Shown here one piece after another: positions 37,027 to 46,438 of a DNA stretch of 64,000 bases. Position 1 is the first letter of the stretch, and each line of letters opens with the position of its first letter. The position numbers and the translations under genes are program-made. The DNA is from Desulfuromonadaceae bacterium (lineage in GTDB: Bacteria > Desulfobacterota > Desulfuromonadia > Geobacterales > Pseudopelobacteraceae): positions 100,844 through 164,843 of the forward strand of contig JAQTZV010000010.1 in NCBI GenBank assembly GCA_028687585.1. The letters are read 5' to 3'. The notes below the pieces were generated by a model. It was not told the origin of the DNA. It saw nothing but the letters and a program-made list of their open reading frames with translations, and did no database searches.

Positions 37027-37446
37027 TTACTTAAAAACCGGTAATCCGGTCAGTAGTATCCAGCTCTTAGTGCTCTCCCGGTAGACCCAGTCCTGACGAT
37101 AAGAAATTGTTTTCACTTTGTTTGACGGCATAATATAATAGTCAAACTCCGCATTCACGTCACCGGATTTATTATCCGGAAGATATTTCGAGGTAAGAAT
37201 GCGATAATCGGCAACCGTGATGCCTCGTTTTTTGAGAGACTCAGCCTGTTTCAGGTACTGATCCAGCAATCCCGGATCGATGTAGGTCATGCCGGCATTT
37301 TCAATTTCATGCCATCGCAGCATCCGGTTATAGGATTTAACACTCCGATCAAATTCCTCACTCAAACCGGCCTGGGTTGCTGCAGCACAGGCGGTCAGCA
37401 TCAAGCATAAAAGCAACACCATACCATTTGTCAGCCAGCGTACCAT
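37027..37446 (-). CDS. small lipoprotein
   Basis: This 139-residue protein has a lipobox (LMLTAC, Cys at about residue 20) after a hydrophobic signal. The mature part has [23 protein letters not shown] and no recognised domain. It lies 17 bases upstream of xerC in the same direction and may share its transcript. Confidence 0.75.
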   Translation of the reverse strand: MVRWLTNGMVLLLCLMLTACAAATQAGLSEEFDRSVKSYNRMLRWHEIENAGMTYIDPGLLDQYLKQAESLKKRGITVADYRILTSKYLPDNKSGDVNAEFDYYIMPSNKVKTISYRQDWVYRESTKSWILLTGLPVFK

Positions 37447-37595
37447 TTTTTCTCCCTTTTCTCAGTTTGGGCATGTTCTGTCAAATCGTCTTTATGTCCA
37501 TTTCACGCACATCATTACCATATATCTATCTGCTGTTGCCCGAATGGCTCAGTTGGGGTATAAAGGGCAGCCGTACTTTTTTGAAGGGAGCACTC

Positions 37596-38204
37596 ATGAT
37601 ACACACTCTAATACAGTGGCTGCTGAACACGATCGGTGCCATGGGCTACCCCGGCATACTGCTGCTGATGGCCATGGAAAGCTCTATCATTCCTGTGCCG
37701 AGCGAATTTGTCATGCCGCCGGCCGGATATCTTGTCTACCAGGGTAAAATGAACATGGCGATTGTCATTCTATGCGGCACAGTCGGCAGCCTCATCGGCG
37801 CGTATGCCAATTATTTTACATCCCACTACCTGGGCCGCCCACTGATCCTTAAATATGGCAAGTATGTACTGATTCCACCCGATAAATTTGAGCGAGTGGA
37901 GCGCTTTTTTCTGAAGCATGGTGAAATATCTACCTTCATTGGCCGACTCCTCCCGGTGATCCGCCACTTAATCTCAATTCCGGCCGGTGTGGCAGGAATG
38001 AATCATGTTAGATTTACCTTGTATACCGTGCTTGGAGCCGGTATCTGGTGTACCATACTGACACTGATCGGCTATGCCATCGGCGAAAACCAGCAGTTGA
38101 TCATGCAGTATTCGCACAAAGCACTGCTCTGGGTTGTTCTGTTCAGTACCGTTTTAGTGGTGATCTATATCTGGCGACTTCGTAAGCGTGATAGTAACGT
38201 CTGA
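37596..38204 (+). CDS. DedA-family membrane protein
   Basis: This 202-residue protein has four to five membrane helices. It has the DedA motifs ESSIIPVPSEFVMPPAGYL, GRPLILKYGKYV, FIGRLLPVIRHLISIPAGVAGM and the G.W...L...GY helix. DedA proteins are inner-membrane lipid scramblase/flippase-like proteins. ATG 37596 follows AAGGGAG; the longer frame upstream overlaps the lipoprotein gene. Confidence 0.9.
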   Translation: MIHTLIQWLLNTIGAMGYPGILLLMAMESSIIPVPSEFVMPPAGYLVYQGKMNMAIVILCGTVGSLIGAYANYFTSHYLGRPLILKYGKYVLIPPDKFERVERFFLKHGEISTFIGRLLPVIRHLISIPAGVAGMNHVRFTLYTVLGAGIWCTILTLIGYAIGENQQLIMQYSHKALLWVVLFSTVLVVIYIWRLRKRDSNV

Positions 38205-38313
38205 GCCGGGACAAATTAGACCCGGGTGTTATCTTCGCCCAGAAAAGCTCAGAACACAACATCTAACTAATTAAGCCGGAGCACACGGCACATGTCTTTT
38301 TGGAGGAAATACC

Positions 38314-39111
38314 ATGCAGGTGAAGCGAATCGACCGAATCCAGTACATTGAAGTTAAATTTCCTGGAACAGCATGCTCAACACAAGGGTTCACCACCCGT
38401 CATGAAGGCGTTTCACGCCCTCCGTACAACTCCCTTAATCTGGGCATGAATACGCAGGATCAGCAGGCGACCGTCGAAGGAAATCGTAGTCTCCTTGCCC
38501 GTGCTTTCGGCATCAACCAGGAAGCGCTTGTAACCCCACGACAGGTACATGGCAGTGATATTCTGGTCATCAACGAACAGAATGAAGATTTCAGCCATTT
38601 TCTTTCAGTTGAGGGTGATGCCGTTATTACCAATCAGCCGAATGTCATGATCGGCGTCTGTGTAGCAGACTGTGTCCCAATTTTGATCTGTGATCCGGTG
38701 AAAAAAGTTGTAGCGGTTGTTCACGCCGGCTGGAGAGGTACCGCAGACAAACTGGTTGCCAAGAGTGTGGCAGGAATGCAATCGGAATTCGGCTCAAATC
38801 CTGCCCGGCTTCACGCAGCGATAGGCCCCTGTATCAAAAAATGCTGTTACGAAGTTGACGAGCCGGTAAGGAAAGCGTTTCAGCAGGGCGGAATAGACTG
38901 GGATTCATGCGCTGAGTCAAAGAGCCCCGGCAAGTGGCACCTTGACCTCACCGCAGCTAACCGGGAACTGCTATTGCTCGCCGGACTTGCAGCTGATTTG
39001 ATTCAGTTTTCCGATCAGTGCGTCTGTTGTCATAGTGAACAATTTTTCTCCTATCGCCGGGACAAGGACGAGTCGGGGCGACAGATGGGTTTTATCATGT
39101 TGAAACAGTAG
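38314..39111 (+). CDS. pgeF: peptidoglycan editing factor / YfiH-family laccase-fold protein
   Basis: This 265-residue protein has the copper-oxidase-like family motifs [24 protein letters not shown] and [12 protein letters not shown]. The family removes wrongly added amino acids from peptidoglycan precursors or acts as an adenosine-type purine nucleosidase. GGAGG lies before the ATG. comM follows 16 bases later. Confidence 0.9.
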   Translation: MQVKRIDRIQYIEVKFPGTACSTQGFTTRHEGVSRPPYNSLNLGMNTQDQQATVEGNRSLLARAFGINQEALVTPRQVHGSDILVINEQNEDFSHFLSVEGDAVITNQPNVMIGVCVADCVPILICDPVKKVVAVVHAGWRGTADKLVAKSVAGMQSEFGSNPARLHAAIGPCIKKCCYEVDEPVRKAFQQGGIDWDSCAESKSPGKWHLDLTAANRELLLLAGLAADLIQFSDQCVCCHSEQFFSYRRDKDESGRQMGFIMLKQ

Positions 39112-39127
39112 GATATTGGGAGTTATC

Positions 39128-40054
39128 GTGCTCGCAAAAGTTTTCAGTAGTGCTCTGATTGGCATTGATGCCATTCTGGTTGATGTCGAGGTTGACCTTG
39201 CCCCCGGTCTTCCTGCCTTTGCCACGGTCGGGCTGCCGGATGGAGCAGTTAAGGAGAGCAAGGACCGTGTCAAGGCGGCACTTAAAAACTCCGGCTACGA
39301 TTTCCCGGCCCGGCGCATCACCGCCAACCTGGCCCCGGCTGATATTAAAAAAGAGGGTGCAGCCTACGATCTGCCGATTTCGATCGGTATTCTGGCCGCC
39401 ACCGGTGTCATCAAGGGGACGAAGCTTCACGAGTACATTCTCCTGGGTGAACTCTCTCTGGATGGAGGCCTCAAACCAATTCGCGGGGCCCTGTCGATGG
39501 CTGTTGCCGCCAAACGCGCCGGCCTGGCCGGCCTGATCCTGCCGGCTGAAAACGCCCCCGAGGCTGCAGTTGTTGAAGGTATTGATGTTATCGGCGCCAC
39601 CAATCTATCCCAGGTTGTCGAGTTTTTGTCTGGTCGAGAAATTATTGAGCCGTGCCGGATTGACCTTCAAGCACTATTCGCCAGCGGTTGTGAATATGGT
39701 GAGGATTTCAGCGAGGTCAAGGGGCAGGAACACGCCAAACGCGCGCTGGAAATAGCCGCGAGCGGTAGCCATAATATTTTGATGATCGGGCCGCCAGGCT
39801 CAGGAAAAACTATGATTGCCCGCCGCATCCCGACAATTCTTCCGCGCATGTCTTTTGACGAGGCCATCGAGACTACTAAAATATTCAGCGTGAGCGGCAT
39901 GCTGGAGAAGGAGCGCGCCCTGCTGGCAGTTCGCCCCTTCCGCTCCCCACATCATACCATCTCTGACGTTGGCCTGATCGGCGGCGGCACTACTCCAAAA
40001 CCGGGCGAAGTCTCCCTGGCGCACAACGGCGTCCTTTTCCTGGACGAACTCCCA
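39128..40054 (+). pseudogene. comM: comM (YifB) 5' part, disrupted
   Basis: This is the first 309 codons of a ComM-type AAA+ helicase. The N-terminal S5-like domain ([36 protein letters not shown]) and Walker A (GPPGSGKT) are intact. The frame runs through RSPHHTISD to Walker B (GVLFLDELP) and then stops making sense where a 23.4-kb element is inserted. ComM drives branch migration during uptake of DNA by transformation and is a hexamer, so the fragment cannot work. GTG 39128 follows GGGAG; TTG 39116 is the alternative. Confidence 0.93.
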
Positions 40055-40057
40055 AGG

Positions 40058-40089
40058 TTCCAATATTACCAATAATAGTTCCAATATTC
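40058..40089 (+). repeat. left terminal inverted repeat pair
   Basis: TTCCAATATT occurs at 40058-40067 and 40079-40088 (period 21). Both are inverted relative to the right end at 63444-63474. Confidence 0.85.
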
Positions 40090-40183
40090 TCACACCTACC
40101 TAACTCCCTTATAATTCACAACAAATTCTTTTTCAAAGTTTCATTGAATGCAAGTTTTGAAGGTTTGCCTCATTAGATGCTGG

Positions 40184-40352
40184 AATATTGGCATTTACCG
40201 TGTTTGATATGTTTCAGCGTTATTTCAGATACTTGCATATTTTTCAATAATGGGGCTTGACTTTATCTTTAAATGTTATATTATTGCATTCAATGCAATT
40301 TTAATTCGTTGAATGAGTCTTTGAATCATGTTTGGCCTTTGTAATATTGGAA
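40184..40352. repeat. subterminal AATATTGG copies and palindrome
   Basis: AATATTGG occurs at 40184-40191 and AATATTGGAA at 40343-40352, in the opposite direction to the left terminal pair. Between them lies the perfect palindrome ATTGCATTCAATGCAAT (40283-40299), with a related half (TTGAATGCAA) at 40144-40153. These are likely recombinase and repressor sites in front of the transposition operon. Positions 40090-40386 hold no gene. Confidence 0.55.
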
Positions 40353-40386
40353 TTTCCGTTTTCCGATATTCAAGTCGAGGTGGCTG

Positions 40387-41511
40387 ATGGATCAGCGAGA
40401 ATATTTACAAGTAGTTGGTGCGGACTATCAGCCGGTCATTGTTCGACCAACGCTGGCGGTAAAGGATGCCGAGCTTTTAATGGAAATCGAGGCCTCCTAT
40501 GTTGGCCGGAGAGTTGGTTCCCTCCGCCAAAAGGAGTCGTCGGTCAGAGGCGACCTGGCACAGGTTCACAGTTTGATGGAATTCTCCGGCAAGGCTCCCT
40601 GGATGTGGGCCGAAGAGGATTTTGAAAATTGGTGTGCCGTTCTCGGAATGACTAAAAAGGTAGCCATCCCCACACAGCGGAAATACCAGAGCGCCATCAG
40701 GAATTTCCTCGACTACATTATCAATAACGTGAAATACAAAAATGAGATTTACCGTCGTTACGGATATCAACCAGTACAGATTTGCCATTCCGAAAACTGC
40801 ATCCCTCATATTTATGATCGGGAACTAACCAAGGAGCGGCAGCCACTTTCCCATGATCAGATCTCGACCTTCTTTAACAATACCGATGAATTAATTGAGG
40901 CAGCCTGTAAATTTGGAGCGAAGGATTTTCGCCCTCTGCAAAGGGACAAGGCGTTGTTTTTCATCGTATATGCAGGAGGATTGAGGGCCTCAGAGGCGAT
41001 CGGACTCAATCTTGGATCATTTCAGCCAAACCCGAATTTCCCTGAATTTAGCGATTTCGGCTATATCTCCGTATGGGGAAAGGGCTCCAAGGGAAGCGGC
41101 CCAAAACACAGAATGGTACCGGTTACTCATGCACTTCTTCCACAGCTGCTTCAATGGTATATCGAACATATTCGCCCCTGTTTTTTAAAAAACGCCGATG
41201 CCAATGAGCAAGCACTGTTCCTCTCTGAGCGGGGAAAGCGCATGAGCCTCTCCACTTTCGAAGAGAGATTCCAGCATATTATCAACCTGGTCGGACTTGG
41301 CGGCTTAGGATTCACTCCCCATTGCTTACGTCATTCATCAGTCACGCATGAATCGTTGATTTACAGTACTGAAGCCGTGAGAATCATGCATGGGCATACC
41401 TTTGCCTCAACTACGCAGGGATACAATCACATTCCCGATGAATTTGTGAGACACGAAATCAACAAAGGCATATCCAGTCATCTGGATGCAATCCAGCAAT
41501 TAAGGAAATAA
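40387..41511 (+). CDS. tyrosine recombinase (TnpA-like position)
   Basis: This 374-residue integrase has the full catalytic set: Arg in AGGLRASEAIGL (about residue 202), Lys in VWGKGSKGSGPKHRMVPV, His/Arg in HCLRHSS (about 312), His in MHGHTF and Tyr in TTQGYNHI (about 345). An N-terminal SAM-like core-binding domain precedes it. It is the first gene of a tight operon (three-base gap to the next). It is the likely strand-exchange enzyme of the element. Confidence 0.9.
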   Translation: MDQREYLQVVGADYQPVIVRPTLAVKDAELLMEIEASYVGRRVGSLRQKESSVRGDLAQVHSLMEFSGKAPWMWAEEDFENWCAVLGMTKKVAIPTQRKYQSAIRNFLDYIINNVKYKNEIYRRYGYQPVQICHSENCIPHIYDRELTKERQPLSHDQISTFFNNTDELIEAACKFGAKDFRPLQRDKALFFIVYAGGLRASEAIGLNLGSFQPNPNFPEFSDFGYISVWGKGSKGSGPKHRMVPVTHALLPQLLQWYIEHIRPCFLKNADANEQALFLSERGKRMSLSTFEERFQHIINLVGLGGLGFTPHCLRHSSVTHESLIYSTEAVRIMHGHTFASTTQGYNHIPDEFVRHEINKGISSHLDAIQQLRK

Positions 41512-41514
41512 TCT

Positions 41515-41925
41515 ATGACGAATCAAAATGAGCAAAAGACACTTGAATGGCGCTTGAACGTAATCATGTCGGAGCGACGGATAAAGACCGTTACCGATTT
41601 GAAGCGGCGCCTTGATGCCATCGGATTCAGCATATCCAGCGCACAGCTAGGGAGAGTCGTGTGGGAGCGCCCCCAGAAGATCAATATTGATCTATTAGAG
41701 GGGTTACTGACGGTGTTGGCCTGCGATATTTCCGACATTTTGAAGGTTGTGACCGTATCACAACCGGGAATTGAGAAAGAGACGAAGGCCCCAAAACAAG
41801 CTGATCAACCTGTAGAAGAGAAAAAAGAGCCTCGACCACGGGTAAAACCCGTCTTGACGTTAACATCGAAAGACATCACCGGGCCGAAGCTGACGGCCAT
41901 ACCCTTGCCGGAGAGGTTAAAGTAA
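41515..41925 (+). CDS. small HTH protein of the recombinase module (TnpC-like position)
   Basis: This 136-residue protein has a Cro/C1-type helix-turn-helix in its N-terminal 75 residues (LNVIMSERRIKTVTDLKRRLDAIGFSISSAQLGRVVWERPQKINIDLLEGLLTVLACDISDIL). A charged, proline-rich linker and a short basic end follow. It is in the position and size class of Tn554 TnpC, but I cannot show homology. It may be the accessory directionality or repressor protein for the palindrome upstream. Confidence 0.7.
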   Translation: MTNQNEQKTLEWRLNVIMSERRIKTVTDLKRRLDAIGFSISSAQLGRVVWERPQKINIDLLEGLLTVLACDISDILKVVTVSQPGIEKETKAPKQADQPVEEKKEPRPRVKPVLTLTSKDITGPKLTAIPLPERLK

Positions 41926-41928
41926 GTC

Positions 41929-43746
41929 ATGTCTCCTGCAGCGGGGAAAATACATACAACATGCGGCCATTGCACTAACCCGATGCCTAAGGCCCATGCC
42001 GTATATGACGACATACCATACTGCCAGTCGTGCTATTGCAAGATATTCAAGCCGGTGCTTTGCCAGGAATGCGGCAAGACAGTGCGAACTCCCCACGGCG
42101 TTGGCCCCGCTATGTGCAAGAAATGCAGGACCGTTGGCAGAACCTGTGTTCGTTGCGGCAAGGACGTTCCTCAGGCAGGTCTGGTAGTTGAAGGTGGTGT
42201 TGCTTGTCCTTCATGCGCCAGATACTTTAAGGATCCACAATTCTGTCCGGTCTGTGGACAATTGAGTTTTCATCTCGCCCGAGATTTCAAGAATGGCTTC
42301 ACCGAGCCTGTCTGCCAGCATTGCCGGAGGAAGGGCCACATCAACTGCCCATCCTGCGGCAAGCACAGGAGACCGGCAGGCACGACAACCGACGGACGGG
42401 TGGTCTGCAGTAACTGTCTTGCCAACGATGGCAAGCCGTTCTTATGCCCGTTGTGCAAGAAGGAAGGCAAAAGGCACAGTTCTACCCGCTGTGAGGCCTG
42501 CTACTGGCGTGAGAACGTGGAGAAAAAACTGAAAAACGCCATCTCCATGCTTGAGCATGAGTGGGTCAGAAACGCTTTTTCGGGATTTATAGTCGCCATG
42601 ACAGAGAGAATCGACGCCAAAACGGCCTCGGTACGACTGGAAAGGCATTTCCTCTTTTTCGCCCGGCTGGATGCTTTTTTCAATAAACCATCAATGGCCA
42701 CTGGTCGTGGCATGATTTCGGCATTCGGACTTGACGGACTTCGCCGGCATGCTGCGGCCTACGGTTATCTTGTAAAATCGGAACTAATCCCCAGTCAGAG
42801 CGCCGATGAAGTCAAAAGAGAAGCCTGTATCGAGGAACAGGTAAAGCTGCTGAGAGCTTGCGAGGACCGGTGGTACCATGGCCTACTCGGAAGCTTCATT
42901 GTAAACCTGAACAAGCTTGGACAAAGGTACGCCGACCGTGGATGGACTGGCGATCGGCAGCGATTCGGCCCGAAAACCATTATCCAAGCTCTGCGGACAG
43001 CAGCGAGATTCCTCGAAAATATCGATCACAATAAGGTTGGCAGCGTCCAGCAGATCGAACAGATCCACCTTGACCGTTTCCTGTTTGAGCGCAAAGGATA
43101 TCGTGATTCGTTGCGCGCTTTTATTCGCTACCTGAACAAGTCACAAAAGCTCTTCAGAAAGCTGAAAATCGAATCTGTTGTCCGGAACTTGCCTGTGAAC
43201 ATTTTTCTGGACCGGGCTAAATATACTGATCTGGTGAAAAGCTGGCTGGATCCGTCGGACGAATCGGTAAAGCAATCGATAATCGGGTTGCTGATGCTGC
43301 TGTACGGCCAGCGGGCGAAACGGCTTGTGAGGCTCCGTCTATCAGATATCAGTCATGGTCATGATGGCGTATACCGGGTTGCTTTCGGAAGAACGGAAAT
43401 CCCACTCGACCAACGTATAGGAGCGCTGTTTAACCGCTATCTGGCAGCGAGGAAAGCTCTGGCTTTGATTGAGGAATCCTGGGAGAACGGCTATCTTTTC
43501 ACTGGAAGAACTGCTGGTGACCACCTTACCGAAGCAGCGGTGTCTTACTACCTCAAGAAGCATAACGTAACGGCAGAACAGGTGTTCACAACTTCGATCC
43601 TGTATGCCTATCTGGGCGGGTTGAGGCATCCGAAGGTTCTGGTGAAGGCGTTTGGTATCTCCGATTTCACTGCAATCAAGTATCTCAACCTTATTAATCC
43701 ACGTCTCCGGGACGAAATTGAGATGAAGGCGGCAGTTAATGGCTGA
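41929..43746 (+). CDS. zinc-ribbon-rich recombinase-like protein (TnpB-like position)
   Basis: This is a 605-residue protein. Residues 12-200 carry twelve CxxC pairs (for example CGHC, CQEC, CVRC, CPSC, CPVC, CPLC, CEAC), about six zinc ribbons of LIM-like spacing. The C-terminal 300 residues look like a tyrosine-recombinase fold: LMLLYGQRAKRLVRLRLSDI at the first-Arg position and SDFTAIKYLNLI at the Tyr-box position. The HxxR box is not recognisable (TTSILYAYLGGLRHP), so it may be a catalytically weak partner that holds DNA or the target. The 3' end overlaps the GIY-YIG gene by eight bases. Confidence 0.72.
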   Translation: MSPAAGKIHTTCGHCTNPMPKAHAVYDDIPYCQSCYCKIFKPVLCQECGKTVRTPHGVGPAMCKKCRTVGRTCVRCGKDVPQAGLVVEGGVACPSCARYFKDPQFCPVCGQLSFHLARDFKNGFTEPVCQHCRRKGHINCPSCGKHRRPAGTTTDGRVVCSNCLANDGKPFLCPLCKKEGKRHSSTRCEACYWRENVEKKLKNAISMLEHEWVRNAFSGFIVAMTERIDAKTASVRLERHFLFFARLDAFFNKPSMATGRGMISAFGLDGLRRHAAAYGYLVKSELIPSQSADEVKREACIEEQVKLLRACEDRWYHGLLGSFIVNLNKLGQRYADRGWTGDRQRFGPKTIIQALRTAARFLENIDHNKVGSVQQIEQIHLDRFLFERKGYRDSLRAFIRYLNKSQKLFRKLKIESVVRNLPVNIFLDRAKYTDLVKSWLDPSDESVKQSIIGLLMLLYGQRAKRLVRLRLSDISHGHDGVYRVAFGRTEIPLDQRIGALFNRYLAARKALALIEESWENGYLFTGRTAGDHLTEAAVSYYLKKHNVTAEQVFTTSILYAYLGGLRHPKVLVKAFGISDFTAIKYLNLINPRLRDEIEMKAAVNG

Positions 43747-44044
43747 AACCTGGTGGCTCTACATGATTGAGTGTCGAGGCGGCGGGATTTATACCGGAAT
43801 TGCCAAGGATGTTGCTGTCCGGTATCGCCAGCATGTCGCCGGCAAAGGGGCAAAATATACCAAACTGAATCCTCCGGTGGCTTTACTTTCGAGTTGTTCC
43901 TTCCCGTCACACCGGGAAGCAGCTCAGGAGGAGTGGCGAATCAAGGGCATGACTCCCTTAGAGAAGCGGAGATGGGCCTTTGCCATGGGGGGATGTCCCG
44001 GTAGCGATAATCGCTTTAATGCGGTTGATTGCGAGGCGGTCTGA
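43739..44044 (+). CDS. GIY-YIG domain protein (YhbQ-like)
   Basis: This 101-residue single-domain protein has WWLYMIECRGGGIYTGIAKDVAVRYRQHVAGKGAKYTKLNPPVALL, the UPF0213-type GIY-YIG module, with GIYTGIA in place of GSLYTGIT. Such proteins are small nuclease-fold proteins. It starts inside the end of the zinc-ribbon gene, so it is translationally coupled to the recombinase operon. Its last 29 codons overlap the convergent DUF3037 gene on the other strand. Confidence 0.78.
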   Translation: MAETWWLYMIECRGGGIYTGIAKDVAVRYRQHVAGKGAKYTKLNPPVALLSSCSFPSHREAAQEEWRIKGMTPLEKRRWAFAMGGCPGSDNRFNAVDCEAV

Positions 44045-44797
44045 TATTTCAATAAGATGGGCATGTGTAGCAAGGCGTCTCAAGTAAGGCGCTTTTACTT
44101 TACCCAATGTATCTGTAAGGACGATACAGCGATCTTTCGCAGCAAACCCGGCAGCAACGGCTGTTTCGAAGGTAAAGACGGCATCGTTGATTTGCCTAGT
44201 CAGAGATTCAAGCCCACTATGCGGGTTTACCGTCTTGAAAAGCGTTCTTGGTGCATCCATGAGTACATAGGGCAATGAGACGGTAACCGGGGAACCGGTT
44301 TCAGGAAAGAACTCAATAGCAAGATCCTGGTCGAAATCCGGACGTAACGGCAGTTCTGCCCGTCTGATGATATCCTCGACCTGAACGGCAAATCCAGGTT
44401 CACGGCGCCGTTGAGGTAGCGTCACCAGATTGGAAAAAAGATAGGTAACGGCATCACCCTCTTCTTCATCTTCAGGCAGGCCATCCAGGTAGCCTCCACT
44501 CTTTACGATGAAATTTCCACCATCAAGCCTACCGATATATGCTTTAAAACCGTCAAGAGAGCGCCCCTCAAATTCAAGCAGGTCTGTGAACCAGTCCATC
44601 CATTCCCGATAAATCCAGCCGCAACCTTTGGTTTTGGCGGAAAGAGCTTCAAAATACGAAACATCCGTATCTGTTCCGTCGAAACCGATTGCTCTCATAC
44701 AGGCTGAATCGTTGCTATGAACGACAACACCGATATTACGCCCTTCATTCCTGACGGGATCGTCAACATACTGAAGAATACAGTAATGGCAGCTCAT
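43958..44797 (-). CDS. DUF3037 protein, partner of HipA-like kinase
   Basis: This 279-residue protein opens MSCHYCILQYVDDPVRNEGRNIGVVV, the DUF3037 signature. No enzymatic motif is visible. It overlaps the HipA-like gene by four bases and is translated after it. I recall DUF3037 genes recurring next to HipA-like kinases, which suggests a dedicated pair; its function is unknown to me. Confidence 0.75.
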   Translation of the reverse strand: MSCHYCILQYVDDPVRNEGRNIGVVVHSNDSACMRAIGFDGTDTDVSYFEALSAKTKGCGWIYREWMDWFTDLLEFEGRSLDGFKAYIGRLDGGNFIVKSGGYLDGLPEDEEEGDAVTYLFSNLVTLPQRRREPGFAVQVEDIIRRAELPLRPDFDQDLAIEFFPETGSPVTVSLPYVLMDAPRTLFKTVNPHSGLESLTRQINDAVFTFETAVAAGFAAKDRCIVLTDTLGKVKAPYLRRLATHAHLIEISDRLAINRIKAIIATGTSPHGKGPSPLL

Positions 44798-45519
44798 GAC
44801 GGCAACACCATCTTGGCACGATGAGGAGCAATAATTGCCGGAAGTTTTTTCAGCCGTTTTGCCAGTGCTTTGGCCAGATTCTCTTGAAGGTCGGTTGAGA
44901 CCGCCCGGAATGTCTTACCGAAACGGCAGCACGCCTTAACGTAACTTTCGTCGCAGAGCGCAAAGTGATCAAGAGCTTCGCTAAGATGGTCTTTGCCCAG
45001 GAGTCCGTAGAAAGGATGATACTCGACAATGAGTTCGTTGTTTGCCAGACGGGCAATACTTTCGAGGGGATCTTCTTCAATATTGAGCAAGGCATGACTG
45101 TGGTCAAACCCGCAAAAAATGGCGATATGAGGTGTGGCAAGACTTGCCTTCAGATTGCCGCTCCGATCGAAGTTGCCGATCAGGATGTCAAACACCGTCA
45201 GGGCGGCAACTTCACGGGGATACTGTTTGGCAACCTTGGCATACCGGGATGGAATCAGATTGGGCAGAGCAAGACCAGGAGCTTCGATGTGCAGACTGGC
45301 AAAGGCTAATCCATCGCCTGTGGTAGTAAGAACACCTGCAGCAACCGGGATATGCAGTGTTTGCCCCAGGCGAACTGCTACTTCCTCGTTATAAACGCAG
45401 TGCGGTGATTCTATACCGTCGAATTTCAGGACGGCGTTAAGCGTGCAGGCAGAAGCCGCTGTAGTCCCGTGGGACAGTTGCCGGCGGATTTTATGGATTT
45501 TGTAGGGAGTCAGTGCCAT
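44794..45519 (-). CDS. HipA-like kinase-fold protein
   Basis: This is a 241-residue protein. The catalytic loop reads IGNFDRSGNLK (HipA-type N.DR...N) and a metal loop GFDHSHALL follows. It is much shorter than HipA (about 440 residues), and no HipB-type HTH antitoxin lies next to it; DUF3037 is its partner instead. The family phosphorylates Ser/Thr of proteins such as glutamyl-tRNA synthetase in HipA; here the target is unknown. A promoter-like TTGAAA-N17-TAAATT (45557-45529, reverse strand) leaves almost no leader. Confidence 0.72.
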   Translation of the reverse strand: MALTPYKIHKIRRQLSHGTTAASACTLNAVLKFDGIESPHCVYNEEVAVRLGQTLHIPVAAGVLTTTGDGLAFASLHIEAPGLALPNLIPSRYAKVAKQYPREVAALTVFDILIGNFDRSGNLKASLATPHIAIFCGFDHSHALLNIEEDPLESIARLANNELIVEYHPFYGLLGKDHLSEALDHFALCDESYVKACCRFGKTFRAVSTDLQENLAKALAKRLKKLPAIIAPHRAKMVLPS

Positions 45520-45659
45520 TGATTTGACAATTTAACAGAAAAAATAATCGTTTTCAATCTGTTATGGCATGGCAAACCCTGGGGAAATAGCCTGATGAGA
45601 GTGACGGCACTCTCTCTGATTTTGTTCTTTTGCCGCTAAAAAATAACCAATTAAATTAA

Positions 45660-45760
45660 ATTGACAAAATGATTGGTTATGCTAATTACTACCGTTAAAA
45701 AATATTATGTCAAACTCTCTTTCAAACAAACAGAAATAGTCTTCTATGTTTTGTTCGATC
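45660..45760. repeat. 100-bp repeat, copy A, with mirror-image promoters
   Basis: It aligns with copy B (55899-55998) at roughly three in four bases with nearly equal length. TTGACA (45661-45666) and TGTCAA (45708-45713) face each other 53 bases end to end, as in copy B. Forward TTGACA-N16-TAATTA leads to the lipoprotein gene. Confidence 0.7.
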
Positions 45761-45787
45761 ATTTATCCCATTTTTTTGGAGAATAAA

Positions 45788-46438
45788 ATGAAAAGTATAC
45801 TTTTAATGATTACTGCCTTCTTTCTTACCGGCTGTGCCTCAAACAAGCTTCAAACCAGTGTTGAAGGTTCACCGTTCAGTCTTACCACAGAAAAGTTGGT
45901 CATTGGTGTTGTAGGGTATAGAGGTGATAATATAACTCCAGCAGCGGCAGCCAAAGAACTTTCTGCAATACTGCCAACTGCCGAAATCAAATACATAGTC
46001 ACTGATGAAGACATCCCGGAACCGACAGGAAGACTTAACGCTGATTTCAGTCAAGCGTTATTAAGCCTGCAGGAAAAAGAAAAGTTGTCTGGTGTCGTCG
46101 TTATTACTTCCAGTATAGAGAAGATGCTTACAGGAGGAAACAGGCCGACAGGAGCTACAAGCGGATTAATAAAAGCCGCATACATCGCCGGGCACATAGG
46201 ATTGACGTTAACAGGTAACGGTGGCGTTTCAGGAAATGCAAATGAAATGTTTGGTACAAATACAACAACCAAGCAGTCCGGTGCAGCTTCCTGTAATGCC
46301 TTGGTATATAGTAACTATTTTGCAGTAAAAGGCAAAATAGTTATTGCTTCAAAATCAGCTATATGTACAGAAATCTATGAACCAGTTGCCTTTACGAAGA
46401 CATCTCTGTCCATGCTTTTTGGTACAAAACAAGAATGA
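45788..46438 (+). CDS. lipoprotein of unknown family
   Basis: This 216-residue protein has a lipoprotein signal (LLMITAFFLTGCAS, Cys at about residue 16). The mature part has KLVIGVVGYRGDNITPAAAAKEL and a glycine-rich stretch (GHIGLTLTGNGGVSGNANEMFG). I do not recognise the family. ATG 45788 follows TTGGAG. It is transcribed from copy A. The role as cargo is unknown. Confidence 0.65.
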   Translation: MKSILLMITAFFLTGCASNKLQTSVEGSPFSLTTEKLVIGVVGYRGDNITPAAAAKELSAILPTAEIKYIVTDEDIPEPTGRLNADFSQALLSLQEKEKLSGVVVITSSIEKMLTGGNRPTGATSGLIKAAYIAGHIGLTLTGNGGVSGNANEMFGTNTTTKQSGAASCNALVYSNYFAVKGKIVIASKSAICTEIYEPVAFTKTSLSMLFGTKQE

